From Triticum aestivum (Eukaryota > Streptophyta > Magnoliopsida > Poales > Poaceae): 64,000 nt of DNA. The translations under genes and the position numbers were made by a program. The stretch covers positions 122,083,116 to 122,147,115 of the forward strand of contig NC_057797.1 in NCBI RefSeq assembly GCF_018294505.1, read 5' to 3'. How positions within the stretch are numbered: position 1 is the first letter of the stretch; each line of letters opens with the position of its first letter. A model generated the notes under the pieces. That model did not search any database. It saw nothing but the letters and a program-made list of their open reading frames with translations, and had not been told where the DNA came from. Shown piece by piece: positions 11,000 through 22,620 of the stretch.

Positions 11000-11083
11000 T
11001 GATACATCCATTTTGCATCATGCTTTTATATTGATATTTATTGCATTATGGGCTGTTATTACACATTATATCACAATACTTAT
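11000..11083 (+). repeat. 3' LTR of E2, first 84 bases
   Basis: The LTR begins TGATACATCCATTTTGC and is broken at 11083 by E3; it resumes at 41034. The E6 LTR at 45912 starts with the same sequence apart from a C-to-T/G-to-A type change. Confidence 0.8.
11079..11083. repeat. Target-site duplication of E3 (CTTAT)
   Basis: CTTAT at 11079-11083 is repeated at 41034-41038 on the far side of E3. The uninterrupted E6 LTR has ataattatgcc here, which confirms the host sequence joins across E3. Confidence 0.9.
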
Positions 11084-11263
11084 TATCGTGGTTTTGTCAC
11101 GGCAGATGTCCTTGTGAAAGGACTTAGTCCTGGAGCCATTGCTACAGGTTAGCTTAAAGGGGTTAAAGCGGACAAGGGACGCGAGAGTTTTATACTGGTT
11201 TGGCCCCTTACGATGAAGTTAAAAGCCTACTCCAGTTGTGATGGAATTGCTAGGGTTTCTATG
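11084..11263 (-). repeat. 3' LTR of E3, outer part
   Basis: 180 bases matching 40519-40698 of the 5' LTR with about 13 differences by eye. It is interrupted at 11263 by E4 and continues at 27600. Confidence 0.9.
11259..11263. repeat. Target-site duplication of E4 (CTATG)
   Basis: CTATG at 11259-11263 is repeated at 27595-27599. The intact 5' LTR of E3 has cgatg at this place, confirming the join. Confidence 0.9.
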
Positions 11264-12234
11264 TGTCGGATTTCGAGTTCCAGCAGACCCTTGAGGTTCG
11301 AACTCTGGGGTGCACGCGTAGATTTCGCCTTCTACCCACCTGCACCCCTCCGCCTCGCTAAGATCTAAGCTACAGAAAGAACAACACAAGAGACACAGGG
11401 TTTATACTGGTTCGGGCCACCGTTGTGGTGTAATACCCTACTCTAGTGTGTGGTGTGGTGGATTGCCTCTTGGGCTAATGATGATGAGCAATACAAGGAA
11501 GAACAGCCTCGCGAGGGCCTGTTCTTGGCTGGGGGGATGAACTGCTAGGAGGAGTTCAGTAACCCTTCTCTCTCTCTCTTCTTGATTCTCTCTCTGATTT
11601 CGATCCGATCCTAGCTAGTTTCTCTCTTGGCTTCTAGATTCTCCCTTCTTGATTGCGATCCAATCCCCTCTACCCTGTGGGTGGCTAGTCCTATTTATAG
11701 GAAAAGGCCCTGGGCCTCTTCCCAAATATTGAGCGGGAAGGGCGCCAACAATTGGCCATTTTGAAGGGGAACATCTGGTACACTTATCCTGACTAAAGTT
11801 GGTCCTCGCCTGCCAAAGGCTCTGGTGGTGACGCTGGCTTGGGCTCCACAATGACTTCCTCCCTGCGTTGGACTGGTCTTGGTCTCGTTGCACCGAAACG
11901 GGTGCCTTTGCTTGATGCTCTCGCCTGCGCTTGCTCCCTTTGCACCAAAGAGGAAAGGAGGACACTACGCGGCTGGCGCCCGCCTGGCGCCTTTGGTCGT
12001 CATGGCTTGCGTCACGGGCACCTCGTGAGGTACCCCGCCTTGATCTCTCCGCCTCCTCGCGAGCCAGCCTGATGAGCCCGTGCCTCAGGAAGCTCCGTGT
12101 CGTCCGCCCCGCGAGGCTTAGCCCCTCGCGAGGGTCTTGGGTCTGTGTTGATGAAGATGGTCCGTGCTGGGCCCCTCCTCGAGCCACCCCGCAGGCAGGC
12201 AAGTCTGGGGACCCCCGTTCCCAGAACGCCGACA
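11264..12234 (-). repeat. 3' LTR of E4 (971 bp)
   Basis: It pairs with 26633-27594. It contains a minus-strand TATAAATA (plus 11692-11699), a pyrimidine-rich run near 11570, and two copies of the palindrome CCTCGCGAGG (11507, 12124). ORFs on both strands here (11615-12537) are LTR composition artefacts. On its right, a G-rich tract (minus GGGCCCGGGGGCTAC, about 12235-12250) is the probable polypurine tract. Confidence 0.85.
11692..11699 (-). promoter_or_regulatory. TATA box of the E4 LTR
   Basis: Minus-strand TATAAATA, with the same word in the other LTR at 27044-27051. The position within the LTR suits a core promoter. Confidence 0.5.
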
Positions 12235-12474
12235 GTAGCCCCCGGGCCCAAGGCGCGCCCGGACTTGGCCGTGCAGGGAGGCGAAAGGGCAAGAGTGAAG
12301 CGCCACGGGCCCTAACAGCCTGCGGCCTTGGGCGCCGCGTGGCGGTTTATTGGACGTGGGCGTCTCCACTTCCCCATGGCGCCTCGGCAACTGTGCGGAT
12401 TGGACAAGTCCCTGCATGCAAAGCGGGTCATGATTACATGCGATCGGGGGGGCCGACGGTTGGCCCTCGCCGGC

Positions 12475-12482
12475 TATAAGTA
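12475..12482 (+). promoter_or_regulatory. TATA-like box for the antisense AT-hook/B3 ORF of E4
   Basis: TATAAGTA on the plus strand, 54 bases before the ATG at 12536, with a reverse CCAAT word (attgg) about 125 bases further up. This would give a very short leader. It is inferred from spacing; no transcript evidence is available here. Confidence 0.4.
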
Positions 12483-12535
12483 CGGATCGGTGCGCGCCCT
12501 TCCAGTTCATCCCCCCTCGCTTCTCCTTCTTCTTC

Positions 12536-12605
12536 ATGGCCCCGTCGAGGAGGTTCTCAGCCGCAGAGAAGGGGAAGGCTCGCCAGGTTGAGCCTGCCTC
12601 TCCCC
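12536..12605 (+). CDS. Antisense ORF of E4, first part (N-terminus), interrupted by E5
   Basis: The frame opens at the ATG at 12536 (MAPSRRFSAAEKGK...) and is cut by E5 after 23 codons plus one base. If E5 and one TSD copy are removed, it continues in the same frame at 21260 without loss or gain. The 70 bases here and the 503 at 21260-21762 add to exactly 191 codons including a stop. The N-terminus is basic and disordered-looking and leads straight into the AT-hook on the other side. The start was chosen because it is the first ATG after the TATA-like box and keeps the frame. Confidence 0.7.
12601..12605. repeat. Target-site duplication of E5 (TCCCC)
   Basis: TCCCC at 12601-12605 is repeated at 21255-21259, flanking the Copia element precisely. 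Confidence 0.9.
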
Positions 12606-14377
12606 TGTTGGGGAACGTAGCAGAAATTCGAAATTTTCCTACGTGTCACCAAGATCTATCTATGGAGAAACCAGCAACGAGGGGAAGGAGAGTGCATCTA
12701 CATACCCTTGTAGATCTCTAAGCGGAAGCGTTCAAGAGAACGGGGTTGAAGGAGTCGTACTCGTCGTGATCCAAATCACCGGAGATCCTAGTGCCGAACG
12801 GACGACACCTCCGCGTTCAACACACGTACAGCCCGGTGACGTCTCCCATGCCTTGATCCAGCAAGGAGAGAGGGAGAGGTTGAGGAAGACTCCATCTAGC
12901 AGCAGCACAGCGGCGTGGTGGTGGTGGAGGAGTGTGGTACTCCAGCAGGGCTTTGCCAAGCACCGCAAGAGACGAGGAGGGAGAGGGGTAGGGCTGCGCC
13001 AAGGAGAGGAACTCGTGTGTCTTGGGCAGCCCAAACCTCAAGTATATATAGGGGGAGGGAAGGGGCTGCGCCCCCACCTAGGGTTCCCTCCTAGGGGTGG
13101 CGGCAGCCCCCAGATCCCATCTGGGTGGTGGCCAGGTGGAGGGGAGAGGGAGGCGCACTAGGCATGGGCCCTAAGGCCCATCTGCCCTTAGGGTTTGCCC
13201 CCTCCTCCCCTTAGGCGCCTTGGGCCCTTGTGGGGGGGCGCACCAGCCCACCTGGGGCTGGTCCCCTCCCACACTTGGCCCATGCAGCCCTCCGGGGCTT
13301 GTGGCCCCACTTGGTGGACCCCCGGGACCCTCCCGGTGGTCCCGGTATGTTACCGATAAAACCCGAAACTTTTTCGGTGACCAAAACAGGACTTCACATA
13401 TATAAATCTTTACCTCCGGACCATTCCAGAACTCCTCGTGACGTCCGGGATCTCATCCAGGGCTCCGAGCAACATTCGGTAACCACATACAAACTTCCTT
13501 TATAATCCTAGCGTCATCGAACCTTAAGTGTGTAGACCCTACGGGTTCGGGAACCATGCAGACATGACCGAGACGTTCTCCGGTCAATAACCAACAGCGG
13601 GATCTGGATACCCATGTTGGTTCCCACATGTTCCACGATGATCTCATCGGATGAACCACGATGTCTAGAATTCGATCAATCCCGTATACAATTCCCTTTG
13701 TCTAGTGGTACGATACTTGCCCGAGATTCGATCGTCGGTATCCCGATACCTTGTTCAATCTCGTTACCGGAAAGTCTCTTTACTCGTTCCGTAACACATC
13801 ATCCCGTGATCAACTCCTTGGTCACATTGTGCACATTATGATGATGTCCTACCGAGTGGGCCCAGAGATACCTCTCCGTTTACACAGAGTGACAAATCCC
13901 AGTCTCGATTCGTGCCAACCCAACAGACACTTTCGGAGATACCTGTAGTGTACCTTTATAGCCACCCAGTTACGTTGTGACGTTTGGCACACCCAAAGAA
14001 TTCCTACGGTATCCAGGAGTTGCACAATCTCATGGTCTAAGGAAATGATACTTGACATTTAGAAAAGCTTTAGCATACGAACTACACGATCTTTGTGCTA
14101 GGCTTAGGATTGGGTCTTGTCCATCACATCATTCTCCTAATGATGTGATCCCGTTATCAACGACATCCAATGTCCATGGTCAGGAAACCGTAACCATCTA
14201 TTGATCAACGAGCTAGTCAACTAGAGGCTTACTAGGGACATGGTGTTGTCTATGTATCCACACATGTATCTGAGTTTCCTATCAATACAATTCTAGCATG
14301 GATAATAAACGATTATCATGAACAAGGAAATATAATAATAACCAATTTATTATTGCCTCTAGGGCATATTTCCAACA
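12606..14377 (-). repeat. 3' LTR of E5 (1772 bp)
   Basis: TG...CA ends with a minus-strand TATA-like TATATATA near 13043-13050. ORFs of 60-170 codons inside (12643-13161, 13220-13948) recur in the other LTR and are not genes. The element interior begins at 14378. Confidence 0.9.
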
Positions 14378-17300
14378 GTCTCCCACTTGCACTAGAGTCA
14401 ATAATCCAGTTCACATCGATATGTGATTAACACTCAAGGTCACATCCCCATGTGACTAACACCCAAAGAGTTCTGGGTTTGATCATGTTATGCTTGTGAG
14501 AGAGGTTTCAGTCAACGGGTCTGCAACATTCAGATCCGTATGTACTTCGCAAATTTCTATGTCATCTTGTAGATGCAACTACTACACTACATTTGGAGCC
14601 ATTTCAAATAACTGTTCTACTTGGAGCTATTCCATTATACGTATCCGGTATCTCTACTCAGAGCTATCCGGATAGGTGTTAAGCTTGCATCGACGTAACT
14701 CTTTACGTCGAACTCTTTATCACCTCCATAACCGAGAAACATATCCTTATTCCTCTAAGGATAATTTAGACCACTATCTGGTGATCTACTCCTAGATTAC
14801 CTTTGTACCCTCTTGCCAGATATGTGGCAAGGCACACATCAGGTGCGGTACTCAGCATGGCATACCGAATAGAGCCTATGACAAAAGCATAGGGGACGAC
14901 CTTCGTCCTTCCTCTTTCTTCTGCCGTGGTCGAGCTTTAAGTCTTAACTTCATACCTTACAACTCAGGCAAGAACTCCTTCTTTGACTGATCCATCTTGA
15001 ACACCTTCAAGATCATGTCAAGGTATGTGCTCATTTGAAAGTACCATTAAGCGTTTTGATCTATCCTTATAGATCTTGATGCTTAATGTTCAAGTAGCTT
15101 AATCCAGGCTTTCCATTGAAAAACACTTTCAAATAACCCTATATGCTTTCCAGAAATCCTACGTCATTTCTGATCAACAATATGTCAACAACATATATTC
15201 ATCAGAAATTCTATAGTGCTCCCACTCACTTCTTTGGAAATACAAGTTTCTCATAAACTTTGTATACACCCAAAATCTTTGATCATCTCATCAAAGCATA
15301 CATTCCAACTCCGAGATGCTTACTCCAGTCCTTAGAAGGATTGCTGGAGCTTTGCATACTTATTAGCATCTTTCAGGATTGACAAAACCTTCCGGTTGTA
15401 TCACATACAACCTTTCCTCAAAAAAACGTCTAGGAAACAATGTTTGACATCCTATCTGCAAGATTTCATAAATAATGCTAATATAATTCGAACAGACTCT
15501 TAGCATCACTACGAGTGAGAAAGTCTCATCGTAGTCAACTCCTTGAACTTGTCGGAAAACATCTTAATGACAAGTCGAGCTTTCTTAATGGTGACATTTA
15601 CCATCATTGTCCATCTTCCTTTTAAAAATCCATCTGTACTCAACAGCCTTACGACCATCGAGCCGTTCTGCCAAAGTCTACACTTTGTTTTCATACATGG
15701 ATCCTCTCTCGGATTTTATGGCCTCGATCCATTTATTGGAGTCTGGGCCCACCATCGCTTCTCCATAGCTTGTAGGTTCATTGTTGTCTAGCAACATGAC
15801 TTCCAAGACAAGATTACGTACCACTCTGAAGTAGTACGCATCCTTGTCATCCCACGAGGTTTGGTAGTGACTTGATCTGAAGTTTCATGATCACTATCAT
15901 AAACTTCCACTTCAATTGGTGTAGGTGACATAGGAACAACTCCCTGTGCCCTGCCACACACTAGTTGATGAGGCGGTTCAATAACCTCATCAAGTCTCCA
16001 CCATCCTCCCACTCAATTCTTTCGAGAGAAACTTTTCCTCGAGAAAGGACCTGATTCTAGAAACAATCCCTTATTGCTTTCGGATCTGAGACAGGAGGTA
16101 TACCCAACTGTTTTGGGTGTCCTATGAAGATGCATTTATCCGCTTTTGGGTTCAAGCTTATCAGCCTGAAACTTTTTCACATAAGCGTTGCAGCCCCAAA
16201 CTTTTAAGAAATGACAGCTTAGGTTTCTCTAAACCATAGTCATACGGTGTCATCTCATCGGAATTACGTGGTGCCCTTTTTCAAGTGAATGTGGTTGTCT
16301 CTAATGCCTAACCCATAAACTATCGTGGTAATTTGATAAGAGACATCATGGTATGCATCATATCCAATAGGGTGCAGTTATGATGTTCGGACACACCATC
16401 ACACTATGGTGTTCCAGGCTGTATTAGTTGTGAAACAATTTCCACAATGTCTTAATTCTGTGCCAAACTCATAATTTAGATATTCATCTCTATGATCATA
16501 TCATAGATCTTTTATCCTCTTGTCACGACGATCTTTCAACTTCACCCTGAAATTACTTGAACCTTTCAATAATTCAGACTCGTGATTCATCAAGTAAATA
16601 TACTCAACATCTACTCAAATCATCTGTGAAGTAAGAACATAACGATATCCACTGCACGCCTCAGCACTCATTGGACTGCACACATCAAAATGTATTACTT
16701 CCAGCAAGTTGCTTTCTAGTTCCATTTTACTGAAAACGAGGCTTTCAGTCATCTTGCCCATGTGGTATGATTTGCATGTCTCAAGTGATTCAAAACCAAG
16801 TGAGTCCAAACGGTCCATTTGCATGGAGTTTCTTCATGCATATACACCAATAGACATGGCTCGCATGTCTCAAACTCTTCAAAACGAGTGAGCCCAAAGA
16901 TCCATCAACATGGAGCTTCTTCATGCGTTTTATGCCGATATGACTTACATGGAAGTGCCAAAAGTAGGTGGTACTATCATTACTATCTTATATCTTTTGG
17001 CATGAACATGTGTATCACTACGATCGAGATTCAACGAACCATTCATTTTAGGTGCAAGACCATTGAAGGTATTATTCAAATAAACAGAGTAACCATTATT
17101 CTCCTTAAATGAATAACCGTATTATGATAGACATAATCCAATCATGTCTATGCTCAACGCAAACACCAATCTCGATGGTAGAGGGAGCGTGCGATGCTTG
17201 ATCACATCAAGCTTGGAAAAACTTCCAACACATATCGCCAGCTCACCTTTAGCTAGTCTCCGTTTACTCCGCAACTTTTTATTTCGAGTTTACTAACATT

Positions 17301-19462
17301 TAGCAACCAAACCGGTATCTAATACCATGGTGCTACTAGGAGTACTAGTAAAGTACACATTAACACAATGTATATCCAATATACTTCTATCGACCTTGCC
17401 AGCCTTCTTATCTACCAAGTATCTAGGGTAATTCTGCTCCAGTGGCTGTTCCCCTTATTACAGAAGCACTTAGTCTTGGGTTTGGGTTAAACCTTGGGTT
17501 TCTTCACTAGAGCATCAGCTGATTTGCCATTTCATGAAGTATCCCTTCTTGCCCTTGCCCTTATTGAAACTAGTGGTTTCACCAACCATCAACAATTGAT
17601 GCTCCTTCTTGATTTCTACTTTTGTGGTGTCAAACATCGCGAATATCTCAAGGATCATCATATATGTCCCCAATATATTATAGTTCATCACGAAGCTCTA
17701 GCAGCTTGGTGGTAATGACTTCGGAGAAACATCACTATCTCATCTGGAAGATCAACTCCCACTCGATTCAAATGATTGTTGTACTCAGACAATCTGAGCA
17801 CAAGCTCAACAATTGAGCTCTTCTCCCTTAGTTTGCAGGCTAAGAAAATCGTCGGAGGTCTTATACCTCTTGACGTGGGCACGAGCCTGAAATCCCAATT
17901 TCAGCCCTTGAAACATCTCATATGTTTCGCGACGTTTCAAAACGTCTTCGGTACCTCAACTCTAAACCGTTTAACTGAACTACCACGTAGTTATCAAAAT
18001 GTGTATGTCAGATGTTCACAACATCCACAGACGACGTTCGAGGTTCAGCACACTGAGCGGTGCATTAAGGACATAATCCTTCTATGAAGCAATGAGGACA
18101 ATCCTCAGTTTACGGACCTAGTCCGCATAATTGCTACTATCAACTTTCAACTAAATTTTCTCTAAGAACATATCTAAACAGTAGAACTAAAGCGCAAGCT
18201 ACGACATAATTTGCGAAGACCTTTTGACTATGTTCAGGATAATTAAGTTCATCTTATGAACTCCCACTCAGATAGACATCCCTCTAGTCATCTAAGTGAT
18301 TACATGATCCGAGTCAACTAGGCCGTGTCCGATCATCACGTGAGACGGACTAGTCAACATCGGTGAACATCTTCATGTTGATCGTATCTACCATATGACT
18401 CATGCTCGACCTTTCGGTCTCTTGTGTTCTGAGGCCATGTCTGTACATGCTAGGCTCGTCAAGTTAGCCTAAGTGTTTCGCATGTGTTCCGAGGCCATGT
18501 CTGTACATGCTAGGTTCGTCAACACCTGTTGTATTCGAACGTAAGAATCTATAACACCCGATCATCACATGGTGCTTCGAAACGACGAACTTTCGCAATG
18601 GTGCACAGTTAGGGAGAACACTTTCTTGAAATTTTAATGAGGGATCATCTTATTTACTACCGTCATTCTAAGCAAATAAGATGCAAAAACATGATAAACA
18701 TCACATGCAATCAAATAGTGACATGATATGGCCAATATCATATTGCTCCTTTTGATCTCCATCTTCGGGGCTCCATGATCATCATCGTCACCGGCATGAC
18801 ACCATGATCTCCATCATTGTGTCTCCATGAAGTTGTCTCGCCAACTTATTACTTCTACTACTATGGCTACCGGTTAGCAATAAAGTAAATTAATTACATG
18901 GCGTTGTTCAATGACACGCATGTCATACAATAAATAAAGACAACTCCTATGGCTCCTGCCGGTTGTCATACTCATCGACATGCAAGTCGTGATTCCTATT
19001 ACAAGAACATGATCAATCTCATACATCACATATCATTCATCACATTCTTGGCCATATCACATCACATAGCATATGCTGCAAAAACAAGTTAGACATCCTC
19101 TAATTGTTGTTGCAAGTTTTTACGTGGCTGCTATAGGTTTCTATCAAGAACGTTTCTTACCTACGCCAAAACCACAACATGATATGCCAATTGCTATTTA
19201 CCCTTCATAAGGACCCTTTTCATCGAATCCGATCCGACTAAAGTGGGAGAGACAGACACCCGCTAGCCACCTTATGCAACTAGTGCATGTCAGTCGGTGG
19301 AACCAGTCTCACGTAAGAGTACGTGTAAGGTCGGTCCGGGCCACTTCATCCCACAATGCCGCCGAATCAAGATTGGACTAGTAACGGTAAGCATATTGAA
19401 CAAAATCAACGCCCACAACTACTTTGTGTTCTACTCGTGCATAGAAACTACGCATAGACCTA
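14378..19462 (-). pseudogene. Degenerate Copia gag-pol region of E5
   Basis: This should hold a single Copia Gag-protease-integrase-RT-RNase H polyprotein, but no frame stays open beyond about 100 codons. Two stretches are recognisable on the minus strand. Near 16615-16824 is a gag-pre-integrase/integrase start (FESLETCKSYHMGKM, then LLEVIHFDVCSPMS and GYRYVLTS). Near 15509-15694 is a remnant of the RT N-terminus (KKARLVIKMF, corresponding to the usual RLVAKG region). In Copia order, integrase precedes RT, which agrees with the minus orientation. The right third (about 17800-19460) is non-coding-looking. Decay here is far greater than the divergence of the two LTRs, suggesting the copy was already dead when it moved. 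Confidence 0.75.
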
Positions 19463-19476
19463 GCTCATGATGCCAC
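19463..19476 (-). other. Primer-binding site of E5 (degenerate iMet type)
   Basis: Minus-strand GTGGCATCATGAGC adjoins the LTR end at 19477; the usual Copia PBS reads GTGGTATCAGAGC. The mismatches suggest a decayed primer site. Confidence 0.6.
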
Positions 19477-21254
19477 TGTTGGGGAACGTAGCAGAAATTC
19501 AAAATTTTCCTACGTGTCACCAAGATCTATCTATGGAGAAACCAGCAACGAGGGGAAGGAGAGTGCATCTACATACCCTTGTAGATTGCTAAGCGGAAGC
19601 GTTCAAGAGAACGGGGTTGAAGGAGTCGTACTCGTCGTGATCCAAATCACCGGAGATCCTAGTGCCGAACGGACAGCACCTCCGCGTTCAACACACGTAC
19701 AGCCCGGTGACGTCTCCCATGCCTTGATCCATCAAGGAGAAAGGGAGAGGTTGAGGAAGACTCCATCCAGCAGCAGCACAACGGCGTGGTGGTGGTGGAG
19801 GAGCGTGGTACTCCAGCAGGGCTTTGCCAAGCACCGCAAGAGACGAGGAGGGAGAGGGGTAGTGCTGCAACAAGAAGGAGAGGAACTCGTGTGTCTTGGG
19901 CAGCCCAAACCTCAAGTATATATAGGGGGAGGGGAGGGGCTGCGCCCCCACCTAGGGTTCCCTCCCTAGGGGTGGCGGCAGCCCCCAGATCCCATCTGGG
20001 TAGCGGCCAGGTGGAGGGGAGAGGGAGGCGCACCAGGCATGGGCCCTAAGGCCCATCTGCCCTTAGGGTTTGCCCCCCTCCTCCCCTTAGGCGCCTTGGG
20101 CACTTGTGGGGGGGGGGCACGAGCCCACCTGGGGCTGGTCCCCTCCCACACTTGGCCCATGCAGCCCTCCGGGGCTGGTGGCCCCACTTGGTGGAACCCC
20201 GGGACCCTCTCGGTGGTCCCGGTACGTTACCGATAAAACCCGAAACTTTTCCGGTGACTAAAACAGGACTTCCCATATATAAATCTTTACCTCCGGACCA
20301 TTCCGGAACTCCTCGTGACGTCCGGGATCTCATCCGGGACTCTGAACAACATTCGGTAACCACATACAAACTTCCTTTATAACCCTAGCGTCATCGAACC
20401 TTAAGTGTGTAGACCCTACGGGTTCGGGAACCATGCAGACATGACCGAGACGTTCTCCGGTCAATAACCAACAGTGGGATCTGGATACCTATGTTGGTTC
20501 CCACATGTTCCACGATGATCTCATCGGATGAACCACGATGTCTAGGATTCGATCAATCCCGTATACAACTCCCTTTGTCTAGTGGTATGATACTTGCCCG
20601 AGATTCGATCGTCGGTATCCCGATACCTTGTTCAATTTCGTTACCGGCAAGTCTCTTTACTCGTTCCGTAATACATCATCCCGTGATCAACTCCTTGGTC
20701 ACATTGCGCACATTATGATGATGTCCTACCGAGTGGGCCCAGAGATACCTCTCCGTTTACACAGAGTGACAAATCCCAGTCTCGATTCATGCCAACCCAA
20801 CAAACACTTTCGGAGATACCTGTAGTGTACCTTTATAGCCACCCAGTTACGTTGTGACGTTTGGCACACCCAAAGTATTCCTACGGTATCCGGGAGTTGC
20901 ACAATCTCATGGTCTAAGGAAATGATACTTGACATTTAGAAAAGCTTTAGCATACGAACTACACGATCTTTGTGCTAGGCTTAGGATTGGGTCTTATCCA
21001 TCACATCATTCTCCTAATGATGTGATCCTGTTATCAACGACATCCAATGTCCATGGTCAGGAAACCGTAACCATCTATTGATCAATGAGCTAGTCAACTA
21101 GAGGCTTACTAGGGACATGGTGTTGTCTATGTATCCACACATGTATCTGAGTTTCCTATCAATACAATTCTAGCATGGATAATAAACGATTATCATGAAC
21201 AAGGAAATATAATAATAATCAGTTTATTATTGCCTCTAGGGCATATTTCCAACA
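19477..21254 (-). repeat. 5' LTR of E5 (1778 bp)
   Basis: It pairs with 12606-14377 and carries the same TATA-like run (about 19917-19924). The short ORFs inside mirror those in the other LTR and are ignored. Confidence 0.9.
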
Positions 21255-21259
21255 TCCCC

Positions 21260-21762
21260 CGCCCAAGCGCGGCCGAGGGCGCCCTCGCAAACATCCTGTG
21301 GCCACCACGGCAGCTCCCCACGGCCGTGGAGATGATTTCCAGCACGGTGACGGGCGGACTGCTGCGGCCGGGGCGCGCGCTTCGGTCGCGCGTTCCCCTA
21401 GGCCGCGCTTTCGCGCTGCAGAGGTGCTGCCGGAGTTTGTTGTGTGGTCAGCGGAGCCGACTAGCACCCGGCTTCAACTGGATCGCTTCCTCCTCGGTGA
21501 GCTCCTGGCCGGCGCCCCGGGCGGCCTCTGGCTTCAGGCAGACAGCTGCTGCAGCCGGGCCTCATGGGCTTCACTGGAGGTCTCCGCAGCCGAGAGCCTG
21601 GCCTTGACCCGCGGTTGGCAGACGTTTGCCCGCGCGCATGGCCTGAGCCGTCGGTGCACCCTGCACTTCAAGTTTGACGGCGATGCCACCCTCTATGTGA
21701 GGGTGTTTGGGGAAGATGGTCGCCGCGCAGGGTGCTGCCCTGAGGACGACGACCGCGGCTAG
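21260..21762 (+). CDS. Antisense ORF of E4, main part: AT-hook plus B3-like DNA-binding domain
   Basis: This continues the frame opened at 12536. Directly after the E5 insertion comes a canonical AT-hook, PPPKRGRGRPRKHP (about residues 24-37 of the joined ORF), which binds the minor groove of AT-rich DNA. About 50 residues of low-complexity linker follow, then a segment with B3-domain features: EFVVWSAEPTSTRLQLDRF, a central strand region, then the hallmark GWQTFARAHGL, LHFKFDGDATLYVRVF. B3 domains are plant-specific DNA-binding folds of ARF, REM and ABI3 proteins. The TAG at 21760-21762 may be a nonsense mutation, because the frame stays open to a TGA about 69 codons on (Ser/Gly-rich, then RRRALVKRERE). 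The ORF is antisense to gag and pol and lies next to the 3' LTR. E5 now disrupts it. Confidence 0.72.
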
Positions 21763-22620
21763 GAACCCAGCCCCGGCGATGATGGAGAGGACAGCGCTCG
21801 CGTGATTGGCGGTGCTCAGGGTTCCCCAAGCTTCACCGGTTCTTCTTCAGGCGGCGACTCTTCTAGCGGTGGCCGCGGTCAGCCTCCACGCCATCGTACC
21901 TGCTTGGGAGGTGGTAGCGTGTCTGCCCGCCGTCGCGCCTTGGTGAAGCGCGAGAGGGAGTCTGCCTGAGCCCCAGAGGCAGCTCGAGTCTTCCCTGTAG
22001 GCCGGTGTGAGGCGAGCTGCGCCTAATTTGCTCTTTCTTTTCCTTTTTCCTGCATAAAAAGACAGTAGCGTGGAGCCCCGCGGGGGCGTGTTTGGGTTAT
22101 TGCTGTTAATCATCGCTTTGCTTCCGTTATCGTGCCTTCCGGCTACGTGCCCGCACGTGGATAGTTCAGGGCCCCAGCCGTGGGGGGGCGACCGACCCAG
22201 GCCCTGTGTTTGTGTCGCGGTGCCCGTGGGGCACAGACTGGAGGGGTGCTCCTGTAATGGACCCAGGTCGCGAAACCTTTGAACGACTAGGACAGGAACA
22301 CTCGCGAGGGTGCTCGGCTGCCCCCCTCGCGAGGCCTTGCATAAGAGAAATCGAGGCAGGGGAGTGAAAAGTCGAAGAACCACAAGCCAAAGATGGCAAC
22401 AACTTCAATAAAACTTCGGATAGAATGAACAAGCCAACTGCGGAAAGCAAATGAAAAAGCCGCGTCCGGCACCTAATCTAGTCTTCGACGTCTTCTCACC
22501 AGCGCGGAGCTAAGTGCTGTCATTGGGCGTGGGAGGGAGCCCCAGGGCCTGAGGCCGACGCTCCTGAGACTCCGGGGCGTGTACAGCCCCAACTCATTAT
22601 TACGTGAGAGTGTCACGGGC
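21763..22620 (+). other. 3' part and trailer of the E4 antisense gene
   Basis: 21763-21969 is the open C-terminal extension after the TAG. After that comes a pyrimidine-rich stretch (gctctttcttttcctttttcc near 22030) that could be a 3' untranslated region. No other gene is supported. A CCTCGCGAGG palindrome occurs at 22325. Minus-strand ORFs at 21847-22472 lack any motif. Confidence 0.45.

Larger units (their letters stand above)
7193..11083 (+). mobile_element. E2: Athila-lineage Gypsy element (Sabrina/WHAM-like), internally deleted, left portion
   Basis: In plus order this contains an LTR/leader piece (7193-about 7944), the integrase C-terminal part fused directly to it, a small ORF, a long 3' untranslated region, a polypurine tract and the first 84 bases of the 3' LTR. 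Everything from the primer site through gag, protease, RT, RNase H and the integrase catalytic N-terminal half is missing, which indicates a large internal deletion at about 7945. The LTR resumes at 41034 after the E3 insertion. The stretch from 7949 on is nearly colinear with 42828-45980 in E6. Family naming is by recognition only. Confidence 0.65.
12606..21254 (-). mobile_element. E5: Copia retrotransposon of the BARE/WIS/Angela group
   Basis: 8649 bases with LTRs of 1772 and 1778 bases, a size typical of Angela-type elements. The minus-strand LTR starts TGTTGGAAATATGCCC and ends CCCCAACA. The LTRs are close in sequence (about 2-3% different over the 360 bases I compared), so insertion was recent. 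The interior of about 5.1 kb has no long ORF. A perfect TCCCC TSD flanks it. It sits in the antisense AT-hook/B3 ORF of E4, in opposite orientation to that ORF. Confidence 0.92.

Noticed and set aside
11615..12591. Several ORFs of 80-225 codons on both strands, recurring at 26967-27784
   Set aside because: They fall inside the two LTRs of E4 and adjacent flank; no conserved domain.
12643..13161. 172-codon plus ORF, with a near copy at 19514-19969
   Set aside because: It is the same LTR sequence of E5 read twice; both lie within LTRs and are antisense to the element.
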